This document shows, piece after piece, positions 1 to 12,099 of a stretch of DNA of 64,000 nt (the first letter of the stretch is position 1; every line of letters starts with the position of its first letter). The notes beneath the pieces are model-generated. The model saw only the letters and a list, made by a program, of their open reading frames with translations, made no database searches and had not been told where the DNA came from. The position numbers and the translations under genes were made by a program. The DNA comes from Azadirachta indica (Eukaryota; Streptophyta; Magnoliopsida; Sapindales; Meliaceae), in assembly GCA_022749755.1 (NCBI GenBank), contig CM040445.1, positions 16,451,182 to 16,515,181 on the forward strand, written 5' to 3'.

Positions 1-23
1 CGGTTGCTTATTATCATTTCAGA

Positions 24-35
24 TGGTATTAGAGC
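24..35 (+). other. Primer binding site (initiator Met-tRNA type)
   Basis: TGGTATTAGAGC differs at one base from the usual plant copia PBS, TGGTATCAGAGC, complementary to the 3' end of initiator tRNA-Met. It lies 3 bp after a CA dinucleotide that would end the 5' LTR and about 40 bp before the gag start. Confidence 0.8.
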
Positions 36-77
36 TTGGTTCTTTTGTGAAAGATTAATCATCTTAGAGTAGATCCA

Positions 78-1640
78 ATGGCAACCCTAGAACGTGTAGA
101 AGGTCAATCAACTTCTAGACCTCCATTTTTTGATGGAAATGACTATCCTTATTAAAAGGCTAGAATGAGAATTTATTTACAAGTATGTGACTATGAATTA
201 TGGCAAGTAGTTACTGAAGGACCTAGAATTCCCATGAAGAAAAATGAAAAAGGAGAAGAGGTTCTTAAGCTTAGTCGAGAATGAGATGAAACTAACAAGA
301 GAAATGCCACCTTGAATGAAAAAGCTGTAAACACCTTATATTATGGGGTAGATAAGAAAGAGTTCCATAGAATTTCTGGATATGAGACAGCCTATGAAAT
401 TTTGCATGCCTTAGAGGTGGTGTACGAGGGTACAAGCCAAGTGAAGGAATAAAAAATTATGAGACTCATTAGGCAATATGAGCTTTTCAAGATGGAGTCA
501 TATGAATCCATCCATGCCATGTACACTAGGTTTACAGACATTGTGAATTCCCTCAAGGCTCTTAGGAAAACCTACTCCAATAGTGAGCAAGTCAAGAAAA
601 TTTTAAGATCCTTGCCTAAGGAGTGGAGGGTAAAGATGACAGCCATAGAAGAAGATAAAAATCTCAACACATTTTTCGTTGATGATCTCATTGGTTCACT
701 GATGGATTATGAAGACAAAATTTTAGATGACCGAGTAGATGAAGACAAGAAGAAGAAAAAGCATTGCTTTTAAGTCATCAATAATTGAAAGTGATGATGA
801 AGAAGAAGATGACAATGAAGAGATGATTGCTTTCATGGCAAAGAAGTTTAAAAGCTTCCTAAGAAATAAGAAGAATCTTGGAAGAAGGCCCTTCAAAGAG
901 TTTGTGGGAGAGCATTAAAAGGGTGAGAGGAGTAAGATAAATCAACTTATTTGTTACGAATGTAGCAAACCTAGGCATGTGAAAGCAAACTACCCACTCC
1001 TTAAATTCAAGAAAGAGAAGAAAAAGGCAATGGTGGCAACATGGGATGATGATGAAAAAAGCTCATCCGATGATGATTCCTCAAATGAAGTTGCCAACAT
1101 GTGTTTCATGGCTCTTGGCAATGAAGAGGTATGTGATTTCGAACCTATTCATTCATATTATAAATTATTAGATACTTGTGAAGAATTACATGAAAACTTT
1201 GAAAAAGTGATCTTTAAGAACCAAAATCTTAAAAAGAAAATAAACATTTTGTCTAAAGAGATCATTCTTTTGAAAGAAATAAGTACCATTTTTGAAAAAA
1301 ATTGAAAAGATCAAGACACAAGCTTTTGACCAAAACGAAACTCTTTTAAAATTTACTAGAGGTCAAAAGAATTTAGAGCTACTTCTTGGCTCTAAAAAAT
1401 GTATGTTTGATAAGTGTGGCATTGACGACAAGCCTCACTGAAAGCAAAAGCTTTACAAAAATTATTTTGTGAAGCGTTCTCCTAAAATTGAAACAAATGC
1501 CACATGCACATATTGTAATATTTATGGGCATTTAAACAATAGATGTTCAATCAAGATGAATGAGTTAAGTTATAACTTGAAATGGGTTCCAAAAGGAACC
1601 AATGCTAACACCCAAAGGACCTAAGAAAATTTGGGTACCT
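78..1640 (+). pseudogene. Copia gag (UBN2-type) with zinc knuckles, broken
   Basis: Capsid/nucleocapsid region of the element. The ATG at 78 opens a typical copia gag N-terminus, but in-frame stops occur within 400 bp (one where the conserved Trp of the substrate-like motif is expected). The longest open piece is 459-773, a UBN2-like helical segment. A knuckle at about 957-1000 has lost its last Cys (Tyr instead). The region 979-1305 is acidic and coiled-coil-like, as in Sirevirus gag. A second CX2CX4HX4C knuckle near 1505-1550 (CTYCNIYGHLNNRC) is intact. Several frame changes separate these parts. Confidence 0.8.
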
Positions 1641-3156
1641 AAAACCTCAAATTAATTTTCTTATAGGTACCAAAGAGCAAAAAGTGGTTTCTCGATAATG
1701 GTTGTTCGAGGCACATGGCAGACGATATCTCTCCTTTTTCAAGCTTGACTAAGAAGAAAGATAGAGGACTTGTCATATTTAGGGACAACGCTAAAGGGAA
1801 AATCATCGGCTCTGGCAATATAGGTAGTAAAGGTACCATTTCGATTGAAAATGTTTTATTAGTTGATAATCTAAAGCATAATCTTCTCAGTGCGAGTCAA
1901 TTGTGTGACAAAGGGTACAAACTTATTTTTGAGCCCACATCTTATATAATTAGAAGTTTATGTGATGATAGTATTGTGTTTGCTAGCATTAGATGTGGAA
2001 ATGTATATACAATTGAAGTTGATTGCATTTTGAATGGTGATAACTGTTTCTCAGCATTGTTGAAAATAGTTGATTATGGCATAGAAAGTTAGGTCATGTG
2101 AGTATGGAATTGATTTCAAATATTGTCAAAAAGAATCTTGTGAATGGTCTTCCAAAAATTGATTTTGTGAAGGACAGAATTTGTGATGCTTGCCAACTTG
2201 GAAAACAAGTTAAAAATTCCTTTAAATCAAAAATGCATATTTTGACTTCAAAACCTTTAGAGCTCCTCCACATAGATTTATTTAGACCATCAAGAACTGC
2301 TAGTCTTGGTGGTAAACATTATGCCTTTGTTATTGTGGATGATTTTTCAAGATTCACTCAGGTCTTATTTCTAGCAACAAATGATAAGGCCATTCATGCT
2401 TTTGCCAAATTTGTTAAAAGAGTGCAAAATGTGAAAAACACCAATATTGTATGCATATGTAGTGATCATGGTGGTGAGTCTGAAAACCATATTTTTGAAA
2501 AGTTTTGCGAAGAACATGGCATTGCACATCAATTTTCATCTCCTAAAACTCATCAACAAAATGGTATTGTTAAGAGAAAGAATAGGTCAATTCAAGAGAC
2601 ATCTAAAACCATGTTGCATGAAATTCATTACCTCAATACTTTTGGGCCGAAGCCAATTAACGCCTTGTGCTATATTTTAAATCCGGTGTTAATTAGACCT
2701 ACTCTCAACAAAACCCCTTATGAGCTTTGGAAAAATAGAAAACCCAATATTAACTATTTTAAGTTTTTTGGTTCAAAATGTTTTATTTTAAACACCAAAG
2801 ACAACTTGAGTAAATTTGATTCAAAATCAGATATTGGGATCTTTCTTAGCTATTCCTTGACTAGCAAAGCCTATAGGGTGTTAAACAAATGCATATTAAT
2901 TGTTAAAGAGTCAATACATGTTATCTTTGATGAATCTAAACCTTTCTCTATGAAGAAAGTTGTTGTTGACGATAATCTTGATAAGGAAATGGAACTTTTG
3001 CAAATTGAGAAGTCAAACAAACCCTTATCTAAAGATTCCACTCAACAAAGAGAGGAAATTGCACATAAAAGGGAGCAAATGAAAATATCGAGTATGATAA
3101 TACCAAATCACTCCCCAAGGAGTGGAGGTTTGCAAAATCTCACCCATATGATTTAA
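1640..3156 (+). pseudogene. Copia protease and integrase region, broken
   Basis: Protease motif DNGCSRHM near 1693 (Asn in place of the usual Ser/Thr of D-S/T-G). A GAG-pre-integrase segment follows to 2092. A frameshift at about 2070 leads into the integrase frame, where WHRKLGH (2077) and CDAC supply the HHCC zinc site. The core has an Asp in HIDLF and an Asp in CSDHG. The third catalytic residue, exactly 35 residues after the second Asp and normally Glu, is Lys (motif GIVKRKNR, about 2565-2590). The family's D-D-35-E centre is therefore destroyed. Confidence 0.85.
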
Positions 3157-3159
3157 ATA

Positions 3160-4645
3160 TTGGTGATCCATCTCATAGCATTAAGACTAGGGCATTTATT
3201 AGGAATATTTGCAACAATCTTGCATTCATATCTCAAATTGAGCCTAAGACTTTTCTTGAACAAACATAATTTGAGAGAAATAAAGTATGGAAATTAGTCC
3301 AAGACTAGAACATCAATATGTCATTGGAACTAAATGGGTATTTAGGAACAAGAGGGATGAATATGGTATGGTTGTTAAGAACAAGGCTAGATTAGTGGCC
3401 AAAGGGTACAATAAAAAATAAGGGATTAATTTTGATGAGACATTTGCACCTATAGCTAAACTAGAGTCTATTAGGATGTTACTTGCATTTGCATGATATA
3501 AGGAATTCATCTTGTATCAAATGGATGTTAAAAGTGCATTTTTAAATGGGTACATCATGGAGAAAGTTTATGTTGAACAACCTCTCGGTTTTGAAAATGA
3601 AAGTTTTCCAAATCATATGTATAAATTTACTAAAGTCTTATATGGTTTAAAATAAGCTCCCCGAGCTTGGTATCAAAGGCTTAGTAAATTTCTTTTAGAA
3701 AATGGTTTTAACATAGGAAAGATAGATACCACATTGTTCATCAAGTATAAAGGGCATGATTTACTTATTGTTCAAATTTATGTTGATGATATTATATTTG
3801 GTGCCACTAACAATTCCTTGTGTGAAGAATTTTTAAATTGTATAAGAAAGGAATTCGAAATGAGTATGATGGGAGAATTGAAGTTTTTTCTTGGAATCTA
3901 CATAAACCAATCTAAGGACATCAAAGACTTACTCAATCGATTTGGAATGAAGTTTTCAAAAAGAGTATCAACCCCGATGAGTTCAGCACTCAAGCTTGAT
4001 AAAGATGAAAATGGAGCCAATGTGGACATTAAGAAATATAGAGGTATAATCGGATCCTTATTATATTTGACTGCTAGTAGGCCAGATATCATGTTTAGTG
4101 TTTGCGTGTATGCTCGTTTTCAATCATGTCCTAAGGAGTCTCATTTAGCCGTTGTAAAACGCATTTTCAAATATTTGCATGGCACAATGGATTTAGGCTT
4201 ATGGTATCGCACGAACTTTAAATTGATTAGCTATTCTGATGTAGACTTCGCCGGTAACAAAGTCAATAGGAAAAGCACTAGTGGCACATGTCATCTCCTA
4301 GGAAATTCATTAGTTTCATGGTTTAGCAAGAAACAAAACTCAGTTGCCATTTCCACTGTCGAGGCAGAATACATTGCTGCTGGCAGTTGCTGTGCACAAG
4401 CATTATGGATGCAACACACACTTAGAGATTATGGCATTATTCTTGATGATTCTCCTATCATGCGTGATAACACAAGTGCCATAAATCTATCAAAAAATCC
4501 AGTCTGTCACCCTCAAGCAAAACACATTGAGATTAGGCACCATTTTCTTAGAGACTATGTTCAAAAAGGGGGCATCTCTATAAAATCGATTCCTACAAAA
4601 AAAACAACTAACGGATATATTCACAAAACCTCTTGGAGAGGATAG
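3160..4645 (+). pseudogene. Copia reverse transcriptase and RNase H, broken
   Basis: The RT starts with a WVFRNKRDE-like motif near 3330. Stops occur at about 3420, 3495 and 3653. From 3734 an open 303-codon stretch carries the YVDDI catalytic motif (about 3780), FEMSMMGELKFFLG and the RNase H motifs STVEAEYIAA and DNTSAINLSKNPV. Compared with other copia RTs, roughly ten residues are missing after FFLGIYI, an internal deletion. The first RNase H Asp region reads DVDFAG. RNA-dependent DNA synthesis was the ancestral role. Confidence 0.88.
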
Positions 4646-5377
4646 ATTTACTACTATTAGGCACGAACTTGGGATATTAAAAATCATGGACTAATGCCTG
4701 CACTTATTTGGTGATAAATGTGTGAGCTTGAACTTATATGTAATCATTATGCCAATTGAATGCTCAATTTTATACATGCAATTTTGTATTATAAATATCC
4801 TGCCATATCTGCACTTGCCTTGTTCAAATATGTTCAAAATGTTTTAGTTTTGTTGCTCTTGTGTTGATATGTGCTTGATCAATTTAACTGTACTTTGCAT
4901 ATTTATTTTATTTTGTTTCATTGCATTTGAATGGCTTAAAATGAAACATAATTAATTCATGATTAATGTTTCAATTTATGTTAGCCAAATATAAACATCT
5001 AGGACTAAGATTGGATGGAAAATGGCCCCAACAAAAAAAAAAAAACAATTTGATCGACCGAACCGGCAAGTCCGGTCAATCGAATTGACCATGTCGGTTT
5101 ACCGAATTGCTGACGATTTTTCACTCTATAAATTGGTCAGTTGACCATCTTCTTCACTTATTCTTGACCTCTTCTCTCTCTAAAATCACCATAAAATATA
5201 CCTTTTTCTAGCCAAAATTCTTTCAAAGTCTTACTAAATTCATCTTTCCAACCTTTCAAAACACATTTTCTTCCACAAATCCATCCCCTGTCTTTTCAAA
5301 ATCAATTTTCGAAATTTTAAAACCCTAAACCATCACTATTCATTACCTTTGTTGTTAGGCATCTAGTTACATCTTCA
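4646..5377 (+). other. Spacer between pol and the downstream ORF
   Basis: Untranslated internal part of the copia element. It contains an A-run at 5032-5044 and T/C-rich sequence just before the next ORF. No gene is visible. Confidence 0.5.
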
Positions 5378-6454
5378 ATGGTTAGCTCACCAAAAAAGAG
5401 AAGGGAAAATCTTAAAAGGTAAAAGCAAGTGAAACTAGAGCTAAGGCAAAGTTTGATAATTCCCTATTTGATTCTTATGCTTTGTTTAAAAGATATAAGG
5501 ATTATTTTGCTACTAAGCCTATAAATCCGGGTAAAATGATTGATTGTACGTTGTTGGATATGTTTAATCTTGAGGAGTGTTTTGACTATCAAAAATGGGA
5601 CCATCTCTTGACTATTAAAAAGATTATTTATCCAAAAGTCATAAGACATTTTTACAACAATATTAAGTATGATGAGCATGTGCCTTATCTTTCCTCTAGA
5701 GTGAAGGAAATTGAAATCTTTTTAGATTGTGAATCCTTGAGTGAAATCCTTAAGGTTCTTAACCAAAGATTTTGACGTTTTTAGCTTTATGGATGATTTT
5801 TATGCTTATGTTGGGAGACCAAAGGAGGAAGTTTTTAATATCATTGGTGATGAAGAATTAAAATCGGATAAGGGATTTACCAATCAATCTCTTAAGCTCT
5901 CTTTAAAGAGCAAGATTTTACTCCACTTAATCTCCATTATTGTGCTTCCAAAAGCCGAGCATTTAGTGGATATTGGTCATATGGATAAATATCTTATTTA
6001 TTGTCTTTTTGATCATCGTTATGTCAACTTGAGCTCCATTGTCATTCATAATATGGCAAAAATTGGTAGGCATCCTAAGACGACTCTTCATTATGGTCAA
6101 TTTCTTAACCTTATTTTTGAATACTTTGGAATTCCTCTGAAGAATGAGAAAACTATGGTAATACCCAAGCATGACATTTTTTATATAAAATTCATAGGAA
6201 GAATTGGTTATAAAAGGACTAATGATGGGAGACGGGTTAGGAAAGTTACATCTCAAGAATCCTCTTCTACACCTCACAATATTAGAATCAATGATAAGGA
6301 TAAAGAATCTCACATGGGTAGCATATCATTGACATTCATTCAAAGTCAAATTGAAGTGTTAAGAAATGAAATGGATACTAGATTTGGTGGCCTTGAGCAT
6401 TCCTTTACCATAATACAAGCTAAACAAGATGCCATGCAAGCCGATATTGCTTAA
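5378..6454 (+). pseudogene. Extra ORF downstream of pol in the Sirevirus-like element
   Basis: The ATG at 5378 begins with a basic, NLS-like start (KKRRENLKR). A frameshift near 5415 and another near 5765 split it into reading pieces 5482-5775 and 5741-6454. The middle part (PKAEHLVDIGHMDKYLIYCL and following) resembles the 'putative plant transposon protein' domain found in many plant retroelements. The C-terminus (about 6330-6440) looks like a short coiled coil. Sireviruses carry ORFs of unknown or env-like role at this position. I see no clear signal peptide or transmembrane pair, so I do not call it env. Confidence 0.6.
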
Positions 6455-6740
6455 ATTCTTCATCATCTTCGCCATCATTCTTCATCTTCCGAGCCATCCA
6501 ATCCATGAAGTTCTAGAGACATGTTATGATTTCATTGCATTATTGTTGTCTTTGTCTTGTTTTCTTTGTTACCTTAGTTGCTTTGTTTTGTCTTGAATCA
6601 TTGTATTATTTCTAATCAATTCCACGACGTCATGAACCAATATTACTTCTGTTGTTATATTTTATACTTGGATTTTATAACTTTCTCTGTTTCCTCTACT
6701 TATGTTTATATGTGTTTCATTACATTTATTATTTTTGATG

Positions 6741-6925
6741 ATGCCAAAAGAGGAGAAAATATATTGTTGAGATTGCTTATATTGTTTACTAGTCTTTGAG
6801 CTTGAATGTGGTGTTGCCCAAATGATTTAGATTAGAGTTGTGGAGAAGTAAAGTGAGCAAAACATAGAAGTGTTCTTGTTGTTTTTTGTTCTTATCACAT
6901 TTTTGGAAATGTTAAGGTAAAGTAC
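6741..6925 (+). other. Polypurine tract and start of the 3' LTR
   Basis: GATGATGCCAAAAGAGGAGA (6738-6757) is the kind of purine-rich tract that precedes Sirevirus 3' LTRs. The likely LTR start is the TGTTGAG at about 6765. Only about 160 bp of LTR-like sequence follow before MULE coding sequence. The 5' LTR is outside the window, so the boundary cannot be confirmed. Confidence 0.6.
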
Positions 6926-6930
6926 AAAAT

Positions 6931-7767
6931 ATGATCGCAACAAATGGAGACTTTCTTGGCTCTGTACTTTCGTGCTACAAAGCCTTATCGGATAATTGTG
7001 CTAATGAATATTTACAAAATATGAAAAGGATGCATCTGACAGCAGCCGAATACTTGGAAAACGAGATTGAACTTAATAGATGGGTAAGAGCATATTTTTC
7101 ATCTCGGCGGTATAATCTAATGACAAACAATATTATTGGGCGTATGAATGCATTATTGAAAAGCGCTCAGTGGCTAACCATTATTACGTTACCTGAGCAT
7201 ATTAGGTCACATGTACAAAGGTGGTTTTACGAGCATAGGGAAGAGGCCTTAGTGAGAAATGCCTATTTGACTGAGGCTACTCAAAAGGTGATTTATTTAT
7301 AATTAGAGAAGTCTTGTATAATAACTGTACATACAGTGTCACATTTCGAGATTGAAGTTAAACTTCGCGGGGTTGTTGAGATTGTACACCTACAAGATAA
7401 GACAGGTAGTTGTTGGCAATTTGACCTGCAGCAACTCTTGTGTGCTCACGCTCTTGCAACATGTAGACATATTCGTTTTTCTCATAATTCACTGTGGGCA
7501 CACTACTACACTAATAACGCATGGATGAATGCATATGCAAAGTCTATTCATCCAATTAGGAATGGTATATATTGGGTAATCTCAAACAAAGTGTGAGAAA
7601 TTAATATCAATCCACCTAGATAACACCCTCCTTCTAGTCAACCAAAGAAACAGCAAATTCCTTTTATGGGAGAGCAAGTTATTCGTAGGACTTGTTTCAA
7701 GTGTCAACAAGTTAGACATAGTTGTGCCACATGTAAAAATCCAATCCCCGTACACTGTAGTCAATGA
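6931..7767 (+). pseudogene. MULE (MuDR-type) transposase, C-terminal fragment
   Basis: A single frame runs from 6931 to 7767, broken by stops at about 7300, 7594 and 7621. It matches the end of plant Mutator-like transposases: the W(V/A)RAYF...RRYN(L/I)MT segment, then a SWIM-like zinc finger (CWQFDLQQLLCAHALATC, about 7404-7460), then a C-terminal CX2CX4HX4C knuckle (CFKCQQVRHSCATC, 7693-7734). The first Cys pair of the SWIM finger keeps only one Cys (SCW). The N-terminal half and DDE domain are absent. No terminal inverted repeats are visible nearby. Confidence 0.85.
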
Positions 7768-8079
7768 CATTTGTTCAATTTAAATATGTGTGTCAGTAGT
7801 TATTTATTCATTTTTATAGTTATGCACTTCTAAACCAACAAAATAACTCATAGACAAAGGTATAAAATGTTTTCATTATTTGTACCACTTTGTTCACTTT
7901 AAATATGTGTTGGTCTTTCTAAATTCTATGATTTGCGCTCACAAACGTAATGTTTATTATTTATTTTGAGTTGTTTTGTTTGTATTACTTTTACACGTTT
8001 TTTATGTACCCATTACTACGAAGTTTACATATCCAAGTATCCTCACTAAAGTAAACAAAATTAATATACCATCAGTTTT
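7768..8079. other. AT-rich spacer
   Basis: No coding potential or repeat structure recognised between the MULE fragment and the tandem array. Confidence 0.4.
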
Positions 8080-8890
8080 TCTTTAGATTTTGGAGAAATC
8101 GAAACTGTAATTTCGCTCATAAACCAAAACTGAATGTGACCGAAACTGCCTCTTTCTATATTTTTTCGAAGCCTCCGGGAAAATAAAACTATAGTTTCGA
8201 ATGTGCTAAAAAATTTAGAGGTGAGTGAAACCGTCAGAATACTGTGTGATACAAAGTGTATGGTATAAATCACAGAGTATTATTGTAGTTTTGATCACAT
8301 ATAAACCTTTAATCATGATCAAAATTGCAGTTTCGATTTTTTCCGAAACCAAAATACATAAGAGACAATTTCGATCACATAGTACTCAAAAGTTTTGATC
8401 ACATGCAAAATTTCTAACATAATCAAAACTTTAGTTTCGATTTTTCCAGAAACAAAAAAATGGGTAAGAGGCAGTTTCGATCATACAGTACTCAAAAGTT
8501 TCGATCATATTCAAACATATTAGCATGACCAAAACTATAATTTCAATTTTTTTCGAGACCAAAATATAGAAAAGAAAGTTTCGATCACATAATATTCAAA
8601 AGTTTTGATCATACACAAAATTTATAACATGATCGAAACTGTAGTTTCAGTTTTTCCAAAAACAGAAAAATGGGTAAGAGGTAGTTTTGATCACATAATA
8701 TTCAGAAGTTAATATCACATTCGAATATTTTAGCATAACTGAAACTATAGTTTCGATTTTTCCTGAGACTAAAATATAGAAGAGAAAGTTTCGATTACAT
8801 ACTATTCAAAAGTTTTGATCACATACAAAATTTTTAACATGATCGAAATTGTAGTTTCGATTTTTTTAGAAATAGAAAAATGGGTTAGGT
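8080..8890. repeat. Tandem array, about 105 bp per monomer, with a palindromic core
   Basis: The element AGTTTTGATC (and variants) recurs at 8287, 8391, 8497, 8601, 8707 and 8811, so the spacing alternates 104, 106, 104, 106, 104. Two monomer types alternate: one with an AAAATATAGAAGAGAAAG-like stretch, the other with GAAAAATGGGTAAGAGG. The real repeat is therefore a dimer of about 210 bp. Each monomer carries a near-perfect palindrome, ATCGAAACT-N2-AGTTTCGAT. More degenerate pieces extend left to about 8080. There is no coding capacity. Confidence 0.85.
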
Positions 8891-8914
8891 TGAGCAAATT
8901 TATCCGATGTAATT

Positions 8915-10510
8915 ATCTCAAATAATGAGATAGAACTTGACTTGCACGGTGGTTTGATTGATTGAAGAATCATTAAGGTGTTGAGGTTGTTTGTTAATAA
9001 TAATATGCATTAATCTCTTACCTTTTTTTCACATCACAAATTGTCCCGTCTCTGCATCTCTTCATCACCCTGGGGTTTCTCTTAGTTACTCATTACCTCA
9101 CTAATGTTTTATAAGTAACTGGATGTGTCTGGTGGTGCAATAAACTAAAAAAATTTACTCCACATTGGTACTATTTATTTATGTATTTTTTAGTATAAAA
9201 ATTAATATTTTATTTAATTTATGTAAAAGTAATATTTGATATTTCTATTTTTCAATATCACTTAACCTTTTATCTATTAATGTTACTTATCCTTTTTCTT
9301 TTTTACATTAAAAAATTGGGTTTTTTCAATCAAATATTGCCTGATCTTAGCATTGGCTTCCTTTACAATTTATGTTTCTATCAAAATGCTGTTCTTATTA
9401 AAAAATTAGTTGAAGATTATTGTTTAAATATACATTTTTCAAATTATAAAATATATATTTGTAAAATTATGAACAAAAAAATTTGTGCATGTTACTAATT
9501 CTCGAAAACAATTCGAACCACAGTTAATGAAATATTGGTAAATTCAAATTAATTATAGAGAAATCAATATATATCACTTATAAAGATAAATACCTCTAGA
9601 GTTTAGGGATAAATTGATACTACCTCTATAGTTGTGGGACATATTGATACCCGTGGAATTTGAGTTAATAGACATATATTGGATTTAACTTTTTGGTAGT
9701 TAAATCTATTAATTTGAAGTGAAATAATTATTTTGTCCTTTAAAATTTAAAATAGTTTTAAAATGATTAAATTCATTTTATTAATAATACATTATACATA
9801 ACCAGGTACCATCAAAATCTTGGTAAATAAAAATATATCTTTGGAGTTAAACTTCTCGTTAGTCAAATATGTCAAGTGAAATGACTATTCTGTCCTTTAT
9901 AATTTAAAATACTTATAAAATGATCAAATTCACCTTATTATAATACATTAGCTATATGCAAATGTGAATATGTATTATTAATAAGGTGAATTTGGTCATT
10001 TAAAAAATCATTCAAAGTACAAGGGGTAAAATAGTTATTTTCATTAAAATTAATAGGTTTAAAAATCTTTTAAATTATAATGAATAGAATAGCCATTTCA
10101 ATTAAAATTGACAGATTTAACTTAATGGATATATATTTATTTGCTCAAACTCTAAGACTATCTGTTTATATATCCTAAGCTAGAAGGTAATTTCGTATTT
10201 TTCATTTTTCCTTAATTATATTTAATAGAGTAATATTACCATTTGTTAATTATCTCAACTTTCATAAGTAGCGACACAGATATTATTAATTAGATAGAGG
10301 TGGGGTGAGGTGGATAAATTTTTAAGTGGTGACAGAGATATTATTAACTAGATAGTGAGATCGGCTAAGGTGGATAGTTTACTTTTTATCTATGGCTAAA
10401 GCTTAACGTGGCCTGAACTTACAGGCATATATATAATTAGCCATTTTGAAATTTGCAATATCTGTAAATATTATTTGAATCTACATACATATGCTTACAA
10501 ATTATAAAAA
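8915..10510 (+). repeat. Relic CNL-gene 3' flank (unit 0), gene absent
   Basis: 8925-9070 (GACTTGCACGGTGGTTTGAT, then GTTAATAATAATATG) matches the sequences after gene 1 (30085-30200) and gene 2 (45010-45110). 9290-9500 matches 34735-35000 and 56850-57030. 10285-10510 matches 31575-31710. This is the downstream flank of a CNL unit whose gene is missing. The reading frame at 9280-9498 belongs to this three-copy repeat and is not a gene. Confidence 0.7.
9722..10046. repeat. Foldback (MITE-like) repeat
   Basis: A segment at about 9879-9950 is the inverted copy of 9969-10044, with a loop of about 18 bp. A further direct copy of the left arm lies at 9722-9798. Arms contain TCAAATTCACCTTATTA and its complement. 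No protein is encoded. Target-site duplication not resolved. Confidence 0.6.
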
Positions 10511-10519
10511 TTATATTAA

Positions 10520-12080
10520 AAGAAAATGAATCAAGCACCTTTCCAACATGGTTTGAATAGTTTGAATCTTATATTTATTTGTCATATTTATAAGGAGACC
10601 ATCTCAAACTTACCATACTTTTAAAGAGATTTTATCAAGTGAACTAATATGATACATTTATATATGTGAATTAACTTCTTTTTCTCAAATATTATACAAG
10701 TTTTAATTATATTTTTTGTATATTAAAATTGTGTCTTATATTTGTGGTTGTTGATGTTATCAAAATTTCCAAACTCCCATAAAAGGACCAACAGTTGATT
10801 AATGGCAAGGGAGTTAAAAACTTTATTTACAAAATACTAAACTTTTATCTTCTATTATTAGTGAGTTTAAACAGTAAATCTTTATTTCTTATTATTGCTA
10901 CAACTTTAAAAGACTTACAAATTTTAATCTCTTAAAGTAGATATTTCACGTGCATATTCATAAAAATTTTATCCTTTATAAATTTTTATTCTCGTTCCTT
11001 TTTATTCTTTGTTACTTTTAATACTCTTTAAAAGATATATTAAATTTTTATTCTAAAATAAAAGACACTTTTATACTCTTAAATAGTTATTTTATTTTTT
11101 AAACCTTTTTATTTATTAAAAAACAATTTTTTTGTAAATTCCTTATTTATTATTTTTTTTATTTTGACTATTGTAAAAATTTAAAAAAATTGTAAGTTAA
11201 ACAATAAAATAAAAAATCCCCGCATAAATATAATTGTGCAAGAAATTCAGCCACGTGTCAATTCTCTTAATTTTTTAAATATTTCATTTTTATTTTTTCT
11301 CTCCACTGCCGCCGTTTCTTTCACCTCTTCCGAGCAAACACGGCGACGAAAGCCGCGAGGAGGCACCAAAAGTATTGGGGATGAAAGCCACCAGTAGTTG
11401 CAATAGCCGTCGACACCGCTTGGAAGCCACCAAGATTCATTTTCGAAGGTCCTTTTATAAATATTTATTGTGACTTTTTCTTTAAATTTTTGTAAGAATA
11501 GTGTACTTTAACAACATTTTATATTTGCGAGAAAAATGTACGTTTTTTTATTAATTTCTCTTGTACTTTCCTTCATTCATTCTAAATTACTTACTAATAG
11601 ATTTTTCTCCATTTTTTTTAAATTTGTTTTGAGTTGGAAGATTGTGATTTAAATTGTTAGTCTAATTAAGTGAATGTATTAATGATCTTATTTCTGGAGA
11701 ATATCATAAAAAGTTACCTTAACAAATGGTTATTAAAGATTAGTTCGAGTAAAAATGTAAAATTACCGAGTCATTTCGCCGACTAAATTACAAAACAAAC
11801 AAATGAATTATAAGAAACAAATTTGTCATAGCATATAATTTCCTAATCTCCTTTTGTTTTCCACACCTTTCCACTTAATTTCCTCCCTCCTCTCTTAGTT
11901 TCTATCAGCTCTTTGCACTTGTTCTTGATATAGATAAACCCTTTTCTTGTGTTCATATTCCATTGCAATCTTTCAAACTTTAAGGATATATAAGTCTTTT
12001 TCCCTATTTAATTAAGAAACCAAAATTTCTAGACTTTGGCCTCAGATATAAATCCAAATTAGTTTTTGTCTTTAATATAC
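10520..12080 (+). repeat. Orphan CNL upstream block, copy a
   Basis: Homologous to the region upstream of gene 2: 11230-11460 matches 36110-36390 (G-box, CCGCCG-rich tract), 11700-11880 matches 36710-37170, and 11880-11985 matches 37765-37920 (the 5' UTR piece ATCAGCTCTTTGCACTTGTT). About 600 bp are missing between the last two. Where genes 1 and 2 have TTTTCAG before ATTCCATTGCAATC, this copy has TGTTCAT. It ends without any coding exon. Confidence 0.7.
11251..11259 (+). promoter_or_regulatory. G-box/ABRE-like CCACGTGTC (orphan copy)
   Basis: A CACGTG core in a context shared with 36141 upstream of gene 2. The third copy near 14225 reads ACATTTGTC and has lost the core. Binding by bZIP/bHLH factors is inferred from the motif only. 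Confidence 0.4.
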
Positions 12081-12099
12081 CTGCAAAATTGTTGAAGTA

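Larger units (their letters stand above)
1..6930 (+). mobile_element. Sirevirus-like Ty1/copia retrotransposon, degenerate
   Basis: An LTR retrotransposon in the order PBS, gag, protease, integrase, RT, RNase H, extra ORF, polypurine tract, LTR start. Integrase before RT is the copia order. The gag and pol sequences and an ORF placed after pol resemble the Sirevirus (SIRE1/Maximus) lineage. The 5' LTR lies left of the window; only its last bases (about 1-20, ending in CA) are present. Every coding segment carries stops or frameshifts, so it cannot act autonomously. The 3' LTR is recognisable for only about 160 bp before MULE sequence begins near 6931, so it is truncated or interrupted there. 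Lineage is inferred from motif resemblance; copia identity is firm. Confidence 0.9.

Noticed and set aside
9280..9498. Open frame with a LVEDYCLNIH-like stretch, echoed at 34735-34980 and 56897-57091
   Set aside because: The three copies are parts of the duplicated CNL 3' flank. Frames open by AT-richness, with different starts and ends and no family resemblance.
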